Source of the DNA: Bacillota bacterium
GTDB lineage: Bacteria > Bacillota > Clostridia > Saccharofermentanales > Saccharofermentanaceae
Length of the DNA stretch: 64,000 nt
Reading direction: 5' to 3'
Assembly: GCA_023397475.1 (NCBI GenBank)
Contig: JAEWUD010000033.1
Coordinates: 51,422-115,421 of the forward strand
Shown one piece after another: positions 42,946 through 52,363 of this stretch. The stretch's first letter is position 1. Every line of letters begins with the position of its first letter. Under the pieces are notes generated by a model. The model made no database searches and was not told the origin of the DNA. It worked only from the letters and a program-made list of their open reading frames with translations. The translations under genes were made by a program, and so were the position numbers.

Positions 42946-43422
42946 CTATCGCAAACAGAATGGATTCTTCGCAATCGCTTCGACAAGACTCCGGAACAGG
43001 CGCCATTCAGCGGGATACGTATCGCGACCGGAGATTCGGATCGGCGGGATGCCGTCAAAAAAAACCGAAACGTTCCAGTCGGCCGGGATGCACGTCGTAC
43101 ATCCGCAGGAGGCCTCGGGAGAGTTTCGGTCATTCCATTCCAGTAGGTGTGTCGAGGGAAGATCTTCAAGAAACTGATTCAAACGGGCCGTCGATACGGA
43201 TCGCAGAAAATTATTGTTCCATTGTTGACTGTCTTTCCACGTCACCAGTTTCTTTTCGATGTCGATATGTATGCGGACAGATCCGCGCCGATATGCGGAC
43301 AGCTCGGCCTCTACTCCAATAATTTTGTGATACATCGTGTTGTCCATAGCCTCTTGTATTGCCTCTGGAATCGACGCGTCCGTCCATGCGGCAACGTCTG
43401 CGACTGCCTGTGTCATATTCAT
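42946..43422 (-). CDS. Hypothetical protein (158 aa)
   Basis: No signal peptide or membrane segment. It contains SCGCTTCIPADW near residue 107, a three-cysteine cluster that might bind metal. Its ATG overlaps the stop of the propeller gene by 4 bases (ATGA), so translation is coupled. I do not recognise the family. Confidence 0.65.
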   Translation of the reverse strand: MNMTQAVADVAAWTDASIPEAIQEAMDNTMYHKIIGVEAELSAYRRGSVRIHIDIEKKLVTWKDSQQWNNNFLRSVSTARLNQFLEDLPSTHLLEWNDRNSPEASCGCTTCIPADWNVSVFFDGIPPIRISGRDTYPAEWRLFRSLVEAIAKNPFCLR

Positions 43423-45317
43423 CGGATGCGCACCCCGAAAACCGAACCCGCGCGCGAGCCTATAATGATCATATCATTAAAGATGATCGGAGACGATTCC
43501 ATGTTCAGTCCCTCTTTGGATTCATCCGCTGTCCCGATATTACGTATGGTCTGTAAATACGTGATGCGCGTCCCCGTCAAACCGTTGACAAGATGAATCT
43601 GTCCGACGCTGTCGCAGATGACAATATACGCATTGCCGTCCGCGTCATAACAGTCGACCGGCGAACTCCACGAATACTGATTCATCTCATAGGTCCAAAC
43701 CTTCTCGCCGGTATCCTTCGAGTAGGCAACCAGACGATTCCCGCTGTACGTTCCGTTCGTCATACAGTAGGAGAAGATGACAAGATTCGAGATTGACTTC
43801 TTGCCGATGATTGGTGTGCCGAGCATGCCGCCATTCACATCGTCTCCCTTATCTTCGCCGTTCTTCGTATAACACTGAGCGGAGGCCTGCCAGATGAGTT
43901 CTCCTGTCATCGCGTCGATCTTATAGGTAAAAGAATCCCCGAGGTAATTCAGTACATCGGTGCGCTGCCAGTCTACTTCGGTGCCGGTATACAGATACAC
44001 GCGACCGTTCTCCTCTTCAATCACCGGAGTGACATCGGAATCGTCGTCGAGTTGACGCACCCATACCATCTTCAACGTGTTTAGGTCAATGCAAATCAGG
44101 TTTCCCGTATTATCGCTGCAATACGCGAAATGATCATAGACAGCGACAGAACTCTCGATTCCCAGATCATTGCCGCGAAGGCCGTCGATCAGATAACGAT
44201 AGACGACGCTCTCCGGATCAATGGACAGGGCTCCCGTCGCGGGGTCAAAGGACGTGTTCAGCTTGAGCGTATAGATCATACCGTTCTCATTAGGATAGAT
44301 CAGCGTGTCAGTGTCCTTATTCACAATCGGCGAGGAATCACATGCGCCCCATGTCGTGCGATGTGCCCGGTCATCCATACCGTTCTGATAATACATCACC
44401 GAGTAATCGATAAGGCTGATGATTCGGAATCCGACCTGTTTCTCGGCGTTGTTATTGTCGCCTTGTCCGACATAGAGGATCGGATAGCCGCGCGGGTCAA
44501 CACAGGGTGTTCCCTTGATCGTGAATCCGACCGTCATCGGGTCTCTTGTCTGCGTGCCGTCATCGATATCGAAGAAATAGATCTTCCCGTCCATCGCGAC
44601 CTGAATAATCTCCGTCAAGCCGACCTTCGCCTTCTTCTCCGGATAGATATTCATAACCTGACGGACCTCATCACTCCAGGTTATCACCAGCGGTTGTCCG
44701 GTCCAGCCGGTTCCCGACCAGTAGAAGGACCATGAAGAGGACTTCATCGAACCGATCCGGTTATATTCCCAAACCTGTTCGAGTGTCGTGGCGCCCGTCG
44801 GCGCGACGCCCCACGCCGCACAGTTCCTGAAGTTGTTCCCTCGAAACGTAAGAATTCCGGGCACATCCTGGAATTCGGTCGGATCCCCAAACACGATCGG
44901 GGTCTCGCGATTATAAGGTGAGACAGTATCCGGACCGATAAAAACATTCTCCGCGACACCTCTCTCCGCAACGGAAAGTGAGTCACCCGGTGTTCCCATC
45001 GGAACATTCATCTGCGCGGATGCCGGATAAATCACCGGATTCTGAAACGGAGCGATCGTAACCACCGGAACCGGCGTGGTCGTAAGGATCGGTATCGTAA
45101 CATCTGAACCATCCGCCGTCGATATCGGCGCGGCCGTACCGGTCGGATCGAGCGGCACCGCAGGCTTCTCCTGCATAAGTGAGATGAGAAATACGACAAA
45201 AACCGTAACCACCAGTACCGCCGTAACAGCGATGAGAACCGGCAGACCGGAGGAATTCTTCTTGCGACGTTTCTTGCCGTACGAACGTTCGTACCGGACA
45301 TACATTGGATCTCTCAT
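43419..45317 (-). CDS. Membrane-anchored PQQ-like beta-propeller protein (copy 1)
   Basis: 632 residues: short basic cytoplasmic tail, one TM helix (25-48), a Pro/Thr-rich spacer, then an extracytoplasmic domain with repeated beta-propeller blades (YLYTGTEVDWQ, SPVDCYDADGNAYIVICDSVGQIHLVNG). It is type II in topology and likely lies outside the membrane. The propeller resembles BamB/PQQ-repeat proteins but lacks known enzyme residues. It is a close paralogue of the gene just upstream. Confidence 0.85.
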   Translation of the reverse strand: MRDPMYVRYERSYGKKRRKKNSSGLPVLIAVTAVLVVTVFVVFLISLMQEKPAVPLDPTGTAAPISTADGSDVTIPILTTTPVPVVTIAPFQNPVIYPASAQMNVPMGTPGDSLSVAERGVAENVFIGPDTVSPYNRETPIVFGDPTEFQDVPGILTFRGNNFRNCAAWGVAPTGATTLEQVWEYNRIGSMKSSSWSFYWSGTGWTGQPLVITWSDEVRQVMNIYPEKKAKVGLTEIIQVAMDGKIYFFDIDDGTQTRDPMTVGFTIKGTPCVDPRGYPILYVGQGDNNNAEKQVGFRIISLIDYSVMYYQNGMDDRAHRTTWGACDSSPIVNKDTDTLIYPNENGMIYTLKLNTSFDPATGALSIDPESVVYRYLIDGLRGNDLGIESSVAVYDHFAYCSDNTGNLICIDLNTLKMVWVRQLDDDSDVTPVIEEENGRVYLYTGTEVDWQRTDVLNYLGDSFTYKIDAMTGELIWQASAQCYTKNGEDKGDDVNGGMLGTPIIGKKSISNLVIFSYCMTNGTYSGNRLVAYSKDTGEKVWTYEMNQYSWSSPVDCYDADGNAYIVICDSVGQIHLVNGLTGTRITYLQTIRNIGTADESKEGLNMESSPIIFNDMIIIGSRAGSVFGVRIR

Positions 45318-45406
45318 GATAATCCCTCATTTGCGGAAAAGATTGTACAAAGGATAAGATAGCATATCTGATCTGGTTTGACCATAAAGGCCTAGCCTTG
45401 TTGAGA

Positions 45407-47314
45407 TTATCCGATACGTATCGCGAAGACCGAGCCGGCCTGGTCGCGGTAACGGGAGCCGATGATGATCATATCTCCGAATACAACCGGAGAAGACTCC
45501 ATATTGATTCCGCTCTTGATCTCGTTCTCTGTTCCCTTCCCTCGTATGGTCTGCAGAAAGGTAATCCGCTCGCCGGTCAATCCGTTCACCAGATGGACCT
45601 GACCGATACTGTCGCAAATCACGATATACGCGTTGCCCTCTGCGTCGTAGCAGTCGACCGGCGAACTCCACGAATAATGGTTCATATCGTAGGTCCACAC
45701 CGTCTCTCCGGTCTCTTTATCGTACGCGACGAGCCGATTGCCGCTGTATTCACCCTTGGTCATACAATAAGAGAAGATCACAAGATTCTCGATCGACTTC
45801 TTGCCGACCACCGGCGTGCCCAGCATTCCGCCGTTGACATCGTCCGCTTTGTCTTCGCCATTCTTCGTGTAGCAATCCGCTGATGTACGCCAGACGACCT
45901 CGCCGGTCATCGCGTCAATCTTATAGGTATAAGCTGCCCCAAGATAATCCAGGACATCTTCTCTCTGCCAGTCTACTTCGGTTCCGGTGTAGAGATACAC
46001 ATGTCCATCCTCTTCGGAGATAACCGGCGTGACATCGGAATCATCATCCAGTTGCCGGATCCAGACCATCTGCAACGTATTCAAGTCAAGACAGATCAGA
46101 TTGCCTGAATAATCACTTGCATAGCCGTATTGCCCGTAGACGGATATGGAGCTCTCGATGCCCAGATTCGACCCAGGAACATCGCCGGGAAGGTAACGGT
46201 AAACCACACTCTCCGGCGTCATCGTGAGAGAGCCCATGGCGGCGTTAAATACGGTATTGAGTTTGAGCGTGTAGATCAGCCCGTTCTCGTTCGGGAAAAT
46301 CAGCGTATCCGAGGCTGCGTTCACGATCGGCGAAGAATCACACGCACCCCAGCCGGAACGATGGGCTCTCACGTCAACACCGTTCTGGAAGTAGAGTACG
46401 GAGTAGTCGATCAGGCTGATGATGCGAAAACCGATCTTCTTGTCGGCTCCGTTGTTGTCGCCCTGTCCGATGTAAAGGATCGGATATCCGCGGGGATCCA
46501 GGCAAGGCGTTCCCTTGATTGTAAAGCCAACATTCAGCGGATCCCGGGTCGGGGACCCGTCGTCCATATCCAGAAAATAGATCTTACCGTCCATTGCCAC
46601 CTGAATAATCTCCGTCAGAGACGATTTGAGCTTCTTCTCCGGATAGAGATTCATACAGGCCCTGACTTCGTCGCTCCAGGTGACGACGATCGGTTGCCCC
46701 GTCCATCCTGTACCCGACCAATTATAATCAAAGGTTGACGCGAGCGACCCGAGATTGCCGTACTCCCAGACTTGCTCCAGCGTCGTGGCCCCGCTCGGCA
46801 CGGTGCCCCAGGATGCGCAATTTCGAAAATTATTTCCTCGAAATGTCAATATGCCGGGAACGCCCTGATACGACATCGGAGCACCGAAAAAAACCGGAAA
46901 ATCCCGGGAATACCCTATAAGTTCCGTCTGTTCCTGATACACATTCTGCAGTACGTTACGGGCGGTAACGGAAACGTCCTCCGACAGAATACCGGGGAGA
47001 ATGTTCATCGCCTCTGTCGACGGATATAGTACCGGATTCTGATTTCCTGCGACAACCGACGCGGAAGGATCCGTCACGGCGGGCAGAAGAACCGCCTGGT
47101 TCGCCCCGATTGTGACTTCAGGTATCCCCCCGATTCCGTTATCCGTCGGCTGTGAACCCGTGTCACCGTTCATGATCGTGGCGATCAATACAATGAATAC
47201 CGTGATCAGAAGTACCGCAGTAGCTGCTACCAGAAGAATAAGACCTGTACTTTGTTCGCGCCGTCCGCGATTCCGGTGATCCGGTTCATACGGATCATAC
47301 ATAGGTCTGGACAT
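45407..47314 (-). CDS. Membrane-anchored PQQ-like beta-propeller protein (copy 2)
   Basis: 635 residues with the same plan as copy 1: start MSRPMYDPYE, TM 24-47, variable linker (about 50-115), then a propeller almost block-for-block the same (LTFRGNNFRNCA, TEIIQVAMDGKIYFLD, KKSIENLVIFSYCMT). The linkers differ strongly while the propellers are highly similar, as expected for a tandem duplication. Downstream of whiA with a 49-base gap, so perhaps transcribed from the hprK promoter. Confidence 0.85.
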   Translation of the reverse strand: MSRPMYDPYEPDHRNRGRREQSTGLILLVAATAVLLITVFIVLIATIMNGDTGSQPTDNGIGGIPEVTIGANQAVLLPAVTDPSASVVAGNQNPVLYPSTEAMNILPGILSEDVSVTARNVLQNVYQEQTELIGYSRDFPVFFGAPMSYQGVPGILTFRGNNFRNCASWGTVPSGATTLEQVWEYGNLGSLASTFDYNWSGTGWTGQPIVVTWSDEVRACMNLYPEKKLKSSLTEIIQVAMDGKIYFLDMDDGSPTRDPLNVGFTIKGTPCLDPRGYPILYIGQGDNNGADKKIGFRIISLIDYSVLYFQNGVDVRAHRSGWGACDSSPIVNAASDTLIFPNENGLIYTLKLNTVFNAAMGSLTMTPESVVYRYLPGDVPGSNLGIESSISVYGQYGYASDYSGNLICLDLNTLQMVWIRQLDDDSDVTPVISEEDGHVYLYTGTEVDWQREDVLDYLGAAYTYKIDAMTGEVVWRTSADCYTKNGEDKADDVNGGMLGTPVVGKKSIENLVIFSYCMTKGEYSGNRLVAYDKETGETVWTYDMNHYSWSSPVDCYDAEGNAYIVICDSIGQVHLVNGLTGERITFLQTIRGKGTENEIKSGINMESSPVVFGDMIIIGSRYRDQAGSVFAIRIG

Positions 47315-47363
47315 AGATACAGTTCCCTTTCCCGCTCATAAGGCTGCAAGGATCTTCGTAAGA

Positions 47364-48335
47364 TCAGTCCTGTTCGACATTATACGTCGTATCCGATATC
47401 CGCGACAATGCTTCATCATTGATCGTAATTCCGATATCCCCGCAAAGCTCCTCCAGCTTCTTCAGCCGGTGATGCATGCCGGATTTTCCGATCGGAGGAT
47501 TCATGAGAAGTCCGATATCACGAACCGACAAACCCGGGTTATCGACACGAACGCGGGCGGCCTCCAATAATTCCCCCGGAATTTTGGCAGAATCCTCTTC
47601 CCGAAGCAGAGCTTCAATCAGCCTTATTTGTCGGGCGCTCGCATCACCCTGACGTCTGGCATTTGCCGTATCACAGTTAACGACGCGATTCACCTGGTTT
47701 CGCAACTCTTTGTCGACACGAGTATTCTCGAATTGCAGAAGGCTGTTATGCGCCCCGATCAGAGCCAGAAAATTCGCCGCGGCTTCGCCCTCCTTGAAAT
47801 AAATCATCTGTCGCCCGTCTTTGGGTGTCACGGATACTGCGATATTCTCGGCGTGAAGGAAGAGGACGATCATATCCGACGTCTGACGATCCTTGACAAG
47901 AAACTCGACACGATAGGATGTCTTGGGATCACTCATCGTGCCGCATGCAAGAAAAGCGCCGCGAAGCGCGGCGCGCCGCTCGGGAGGCCGCGAACTCATC
48001 CGGTCGATCGTCTTCTCCTCCCTGGCGGCTCGAAGATCCCGCGAGAAATCTTTGTCGCCGGAAGGCAAAGGATACAGTTGCCAGCGGGTATTCGACTTGC
48101 CGATGGTTTTCTCCGCCAGGGCGTCATACCCGATCGCTCGGAATTGTCCGACAAGACGTTCCGCCAGAACAGATGAAGCGGTAACGGCAAAGGAAGGAAT
48201 CTCATCCGAGGAATCGGCGAATCTTCCTGCGCAGAGGAAAAACGTCGTCAATTCCGCTCTCATCTCCTCGACGGTTCGGGCATTGACACGCGCGAGTTCC
48301 GCCCTGATCCGTCCCGAAAACGTCGAAACGTTCAT
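47364..48335 (-). CDS. whiA: Sporulation/cell-division regulator WhiA
   Basis: DNA-binding protein with an N-terminal LAGLIDADG-like domain and a C-terminal HTH. It has 323 residues: RGAFLACGTMSDPKTSYRVEF, NRVVNCDTANARRQGDASARQIRLIE, and the HTH LSVRDIGLLMNPPIGKSGMHHRLKKLEEL. Its start shares one base with the rapZ stop. The yvcK-type gene usually found between rapZ and whiA is absent. Confidence 0.95.
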   Translation of the reverse strand: MNVSTFSGRIRAELARVNARTVEEMRAELTTFFLCAGRFADSSDEIPSFAVTASSVLAERLVGQFRAIGYDALAEKTIGKSNTRWQLYPLPSGDKDFSRDLRAAREEKTIDRMSSRPPERRAALRGAFLACGTMSDPKTSYRVEFLVKDRQTSDMIVLFLHAENIAVSVTPKDGRQMIYFKEGEAAANFLALIGAHNSLLQFENTRVDKELRNQVNRVVNCDTANARRQGDASARQIRLIEALLREEDSAKIPGELLEAARVRVDNPGLSVRDIGLLMNPPIGKSGMHHRLKKLEELCGDIGITINDEALSRISDTTYNVEQD

Positions 48336-49261
48336 TATTCCTTCTCCTGATTTTCCCCGGCATCCGGCTTCACGGCGGGTGCCGCATAGCGAGGATCCTT
48401 ATGAATATCCCTGTGTTGAACCGAAGTACCGTAACCGAGTTTCGCCAATCGCTCTGCCAATGTCTCGGCGACATAAACGGAACGATGTCTTCCGCCGGTA
48501 CAACCGATTCCGACAACCAGACGGGCTTTCCCCTCCCGAATATAGAGCGGGAGCATAAAGTTCAGAAGATCGATTTGCTTCTCGAGGTACTGTTCCGTCT
48601 CCGGAAATCGGTGCAGGTAATCGCGAATTCCGTCATCACGGCCGGACAGAAGCTTCAGTTCCGGCTCGTAGAACGGATTCGGCAGGAAACGTACGTCACA
48701 GATATTATCGCAGTCGGCAGGGCTCCCGTACTTGAAGCCGAAAGACTGGAAGAGGACCTTCATCCGCGGGTCGTGCTCATCGTCGGCGATAATTCGATAG
48801 ATCTCGTCGCGCAACGCGGAGGTCGCCATCATGGACGTATCAATCGTATGCGTGGCGCGCGCGCGTATCCCTTGCAACATGGTGCGTTCTTTTTCAATGG
48901 AATCCGAGAGTCCTATGCCGTCCGACAAGGGATGCCTACGCCGGGTCTGACGATACCGGCTGACCAGCGTCTCATCCGAGGCTTCCAGAAAAATAATACG
49001 ATAGGGGCATCCGAGTTCATCGAGTTCTTTGAGCGCCGGACCGACGCCGCGCAGGAGTTCGTTGCTGCGGATGTCGACCACGAAGGCCAGCTTTGTGATG
49101 CCGAAACCTTCGCCGCCTTGTCCCTTGAGAAAGGTACGCGTCATCTCCGGCAACAACATGGGCGGAAGATTGTCCACGCAGAAATATCCCATGTCCTCCA
49201 GAAAATTGGCAGCCTGACTTTTGCCGGCTCCCGACATGCCCGTAAGTATAATAACATCCAT
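48335..49261 (-). CDS. rapZ: RNase adapter / nucleotide-binding protein RapZ (YvcJ)
   Basis: P-loop protein of 308 residues. Walker A GMSGAGKS (8-15), DNLPPMLLPE, and the C-terminal signature VGIGCTGGRHRSVYVAE. In Bacillota YvcJ binds nucleotides and affects competence; the sRNA role is known from enterobacteria. The start at 49261 follows AAAGGGGG; eight extra codons upstream overlap murB and look unlikely. Confidence 0.95.
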   Translation of the reverse strand: MDVIILTGMSGAGKSQAANFLEDMGYFCVDNLPPMLLPEMTRTFLKGQGGEGFGITKLAFVVDIRSNELLRGVGPALKELDELGCPYRIIFLEASDETLVSRYRQTRRRHPLSDGIGLSDSIEKERTMLQGIRARATHTIDTSMMATSALRDEIYRIIADDEHDPRMKVLFQSFGFKYGSPADCDNICDVRFLPNPFYEPELKLLSGRDDGIRDYLHRFPETEQYLEKQIDLLNFMLPLYIREGKARLVVGIGCTGGRHRSVYVAETLAERLAKLGYGTSVQHRDIHKDPRYAAPAVKPDAGENQEKE

Positions 49262-49265
49262 CTTT

Positions 49266-50252
49266 TTAGTCCCCCTTTGGGCCAAATCCCCGCCCGACGA
49301 ACCGGATCTCCGGTTCCAGTGTCACTCCTGAATGATCCAGCACACACGCGCTCACCTTTTCGACAAGAGTCACGATGTCACAAGCAGTCGCGCCTCCCGT
49401 GTTCACGATGAATCCCGCATGTTTCCGGGAGACGCACGCACCGCCGACAGAGAGCCCCTTACACCCCGTCTGCTCTATGAGTGTCCCCGCAAAATGACCC
49501 GGCGGTCGTTTGAAAACGCTGCCGGCGCTTGGCTGTTGTAAGGGTTGCGACGCCGCCCTCTTGGCATTGAGCGTCGCAATCTTATCTAGTATCTCCGCCC
49601 GGTCGCCCGGGAGAAGCCGCATCGTAGTCGATAATATCACCCCGCCATTACGAGTGAATACACTGTCCCGATAATCGAAATCATGTTCATTACCGCTCAC
49701 GGTCTTACAGTCGCCCTCCGGTGTGAGGTATGTCGTCCTGCAGACCACATCGCTCATCTGTCCGCCATAGGCACCCGCATTCATAAAAACGGCGCCGCCG
49801 ACGCTGCCCGGAATACCCGCCGCGAACCACAGTCCGTCGAACCCCTCGCGGGATAACTCATACGCGGTCTTCGCCAGCATCGCCCCCGCGAAAACACTCA
49901 CCAGTGTCGCATTCGCATGCTCCGGATCCGTCTCACGCCAACTCTTAGAAAAACCGCGGCCAAAGGAGATAACCAGTCCTTCGACTCCGAGATCGGAGAA
50001 AACAATATTCGATCCGTTCCCCATAACAAAGTACGGAATTCCGGCCCGGTTAGCAGCTCGGACAAGAGCGCTCACTTCATATAAGCCGAGCGGCTCGACG
50101 AAAAGATCCGCGGGTCCTCCGACACGCATCGTCGTCTTCGGCGCCAGAGGTTCGTCCCGTCGTACACGTTCTGCCAGATCCTCAAAACCGGCATCCCGCA
50201 AGGTATGAAGAAAGAGTTCCTCTTTCTGTATTCGATCCAAATTGTCGGTCAT
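49266..50252 (-). CDS. murB: UDP-N-acetylenolpyruvoylglucosamine reductase
   Basis: FAD/NADPH enzyme making UDP-MurNAc. It has 328 residues, type IIb: FAD-binding VGGPADLFVEP and YFVMGNGSNIVFSD, LWFAAGIPGSVGGAVFMNAGAYGG, the catalytic serine in PSAGSVFKRPPG, and HAGFIVNTGGAT. Follows hprK by 19 bases. Confidence 0.97.
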   Translation of the reverse strand: MTDNLDRIQKEELFLHTLRDAGFEDLAERVRRDEPLAPKTTMRVGGPADLFVEPLGLYEVSALVRAANRAGIPYFVMGNGSNIVFSDLGVEGLVISFGRGFSKSWRETDPEHANATLVSVFAGAMLAKTAYELSREGFDGLWFAAGIPGSVGGAVFMNAGAYGGQMSDVVCRTTYLTPEGDCKTVSGNEHDFDYRDSVFTRNGGVILSTTMRLLPGDRAEILDKIATLNAKRAASQPLQQPSAGSVFKRPPGHFAGTLIEQTGCKGLSVGGACVSRKHAGFIVNTGGATACDIVTLVEKVSACVLDHSGVTLEPEIRFVGRGFGPKGD

Positions 50253-50271
50253 ATCTTCCCTCGTCCGCGGC

Positions 50272-51204
50272 TCAGAATAAAGAGTTGCCGCCGGGGAAAA
50301 CCCGGTCGATCAGGCTCTTGGCCGCGTTGTGACCCATCTTCTTCACGCGGTAATTGATCGCCGCGGCCTCGACAATGATCGCGAGGTTGCGGCCGGGTCC
50401 GACGGGAATCGTAATCGAGGGAACCGGAATTCCCAGGATCTCTGTCGTCTCGTCATTGATTCCAAGTCGATCGTATACCTTCTTCTCGTCCCACAACTCA
50501 AGGTTGATGACAAAGTCGATATTCTCCTGCAATTTGACGGAGGATACGCCGAACAGCTCCTTAACGTCAAGAATGCCGATGCCGCGAATCTCGATGAGAT
50601 GCCTGATAATATCCGGAGCTCGTCCGAGAAGGGTCGTCTCAGAGACTCTTCTGACCTCGACCTGATCGTCCGCGATCAGTCGATGTCCGCGCTTCACGAT
50701 CTCGAGTGCAGTCTCCGACTTACCGACGCCGCTCTCACCGAGGATCAGAATTCCTTCGCCGTTAACCTCGACAAGAACGCCGTGCATCGACAAGCGCGGA
50801 GCCAGTTCGATGTTCAGATGCTTAACGAGTGAGCTCATGAATTCGGATGTCGCGAGCTTGGTCCGGAGAATCGGGATCTTCTTGCGCTTGGCGCAGGGAA
50901 TCAATTCCGGGTGAGGCTCGTGATTGCGTGTAAGAATCAGACAGGGAATGTTCTTGGAGAACAAAAGATTCAGCCGTTTGCGACGAATCTCCGGAGAGAG
51001 TTTATCCAGATAGGCATGCTCCATATTGCCGATCAGCTGCATGCGATTCGGCCCGAAATGATCATAGTAACCTGCGAGTTGGAGTCCCGGTCTCGTGACA
51101 TCGGCTACGGTGATGAGAACACTGTCAAGGCTCGCGGGTTCATAAATAATCTCGAGATCAAATGCTTTGACAATACTCGAAAGTGTGACACTGGCTGCTG
51201 TCAT
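50272..51204 (-). CDS. hprK: HPr kinase/phosphorylase
   Basis: Phosphorylates HPr on Ser46 and reverses it, controlling carbon catabolite repression. It has 310 residues: P-loop GESGVGKS (156-163), catalytic H141, D179-D180 in LIADDQVEV, and the signature EIRGIGILDVKELFG. The start at 51204 has GGAGG about 7 bases upstream; the longer open frame upstream is not supported. Confidence 0.97.
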   Translation of the reverse strand: MTAASVTLSSIVKAFDLEIIYEPASLDSVLITVADVTRPGLQLAGYYDHFGPNRMQLIGNMEHAYLDKLSPEIRRKRLNLLFSKNIPCLILTRNHEPHPELIPCAKRKKIPILRTKLATSEFMSSLVKHLNIELAPRLSMHGVLVEVNGEGILILGESGVGKSETALEIVKRGHRLIADDQVEVRRVSETTLLGRAPDIIRHLIEIRGIGILDVKELFGVSSVKLQENIDFVINLELWDEKKVYDRLGINDETTEILGIPVPSITIPVGPGRNLAIIVEAAAINYRVKKMGHNAAKSLIDRVFPGGNSLF

Positions 51205-51284
51205 GAAGCTTCCTCCGATTCGTACTCTTTGTGTTATCCCTATTTTAGTACAGAATCCGTACGAATGCGATGTGCAAAACGAAT

Positions 51285-51311
51285 TTGCCCGGGCATCCGA
51301 CGTGCTATAAT
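51285..51311 (+). promoter_or_regulatory. Probable promoter for the radical SAM gene
   Basis: -10 TATAAT at 51306-51311 with a weak -35 (ATTTGC, 51283-51288, at 17 bases). The 171-base divergent gap (51205-51375) must also hold the hprK promoter, which I could not place. Confidence 0.45.
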
Positions 51312-51375
51312 CGACAGAAAGCCCTAATAAAGCGCATCTTTCTTGCGAAAAGGGAGCCGTATCGAAGGGAAAGGT

Positions 51376-52281
51376 ATGGAACAACATTCGTGGAATCTAG
51401 CATCATGCAACCTGTGTCCGCGTGACTGCAAGGCCAATCGTCTTGCCGGCGAGACCGGGATTTGCGGAGCATCGGGAACCCTTACGGTCGCTCGAGCGGC
51501 TCTGCATCATTGGGAGGAGCCTTGCATCTCCGGAACACGCGGGTCAGGCACAGTGTTTTTTTCCGGCTGCGGCTTACGATGCACATTCTGTCAGAACGCC
51601 CCGATCAGCCTGGGCCTCTATGGCAAGGAGATCGATGTACAGAGGCTTTGCGAGATATTTTTCGAGCTTCGGGACCAGGGTGCGCACAATATTAACCTTG
51701 TCACCCCCACCCCCTATTTGCCGTTGATCGCCGAGGCAATCCACTTTTCCAAATCACAGGGATTCTCTCTTCCTTTCGTCGCGAATTTCGGCGGTTACGA
51801 GAACGTTGAAGTCTGGAAGCAGATGGACGGGCTCATCGACATCTACTTGCCGGATCTGAAATTCTGCGATTCCCGTGTTGCGCGAAAATACGCCCGGGCG
51901 CCTGAGTATTTCGAGCGGGCAACCGAAGTGATTGAAGAAATGTTCCGTCAGGTCGGCCCGCCGGTCCTTGACGCGGACGGAATCATGAATCGCGGAGTGA
52001 TCGTTCGACACCTGATGATCCCGGGCGAATTGTTCGATACGCGTCGAATACTCTCGTATATCCTGGCAACCTACGGAAATTCCGTCTTTATCAGCCTTAT
52101 GAATCAATACACCCCTCCGAACCCTCCGCGGAAGAACGCACCCGCCCGACCGCTCTCGTACCGGCACTATGAAGCGATGATCGATTTTCTCGTCGAGAAC
52201 GGTCAGACGAATGCCTTTACTCAAGATATGGGCACGGATGAGGAGAGCTTCATCCCGCCGTTTGACAGGACCGGCGTGTAG
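51376..52281 (+). CDS. Radical SAM protein, PflA-activase-like (COG1313 type)
   Basis: 301 residues from MEQHSWNLASC. The radical-SAM cluster is C65, C69, C72 (GCGLRCTFCQN). An N-terminal cysteine motif C11, C14, C18, C30 (CNLCPRDCKANR...GICG) is the hallmark of this group, which is annotated as pyruvate-formate-lyase-activating-like with unproven target. LVTPTPYLPLI and DIYLPDLKF are family segments. The start at 51376 follows AAGGGAAAGG. No glycyl-radical enzyme lies nearby. Confidence 0.88.
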   Translation: MEQHSWNLASCNLCPRDCKANRLAGETGICGASGTLTVARAALHHWEEPCISGTRGSGTVFFSGCGLRCTFCQNAPISLGLYGKEIDVQRLCEIFFELRDQGAHNINLVTPTPYLPLIAEAIHFSKSQGFSLPFVANFGGYENVEVWKQMDGLIDIYLPDLKFCDSRVARKYARAPEYFERATEVIEEMFRQVGPPVLDADGIMNRGVIVRHLMIPGELFDTRRILSYILATYGNSVFISLMNQYTPPNPPRKNAPARPLSYRHYEAMIDFLVENGQTNAFTQDMGTDEESFIPPFDRTGV

Positions 52282-52309
52282 TTTTTTTCGCGAAAAAGTC
52301 CAAATCTTG

Positions 52310-52337
52310 TGAACCTTATCCGCGTTGGCGGCGATAT
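52310..52337 (+). promoter_or_regulatory. ECF-type promoter upstream of the sigma factor gene
   Basis: TGAACC (52310-52315), 16 bases, CGATAT (52332-52337). This fits the TGAAAC-N16-CGTATA pattern of extracytoplasmic-function sigma factors, so the gene probably drives itself. Just upstream is the palindromic TTTTTCGCGAAAAA (52284-52297). Confidence 0.5.
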
Positions 52338-52363
52338 GTAGGTGTAGGGGGGTGAAAACAAGC

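Noticed and set aside
51205..51387. N-terminal extension of HPr kinase by 61 residues
   Set aside because: The extension lacks family similarity and would run through the divergent promoter region; GGAGG fits the start at 51204.
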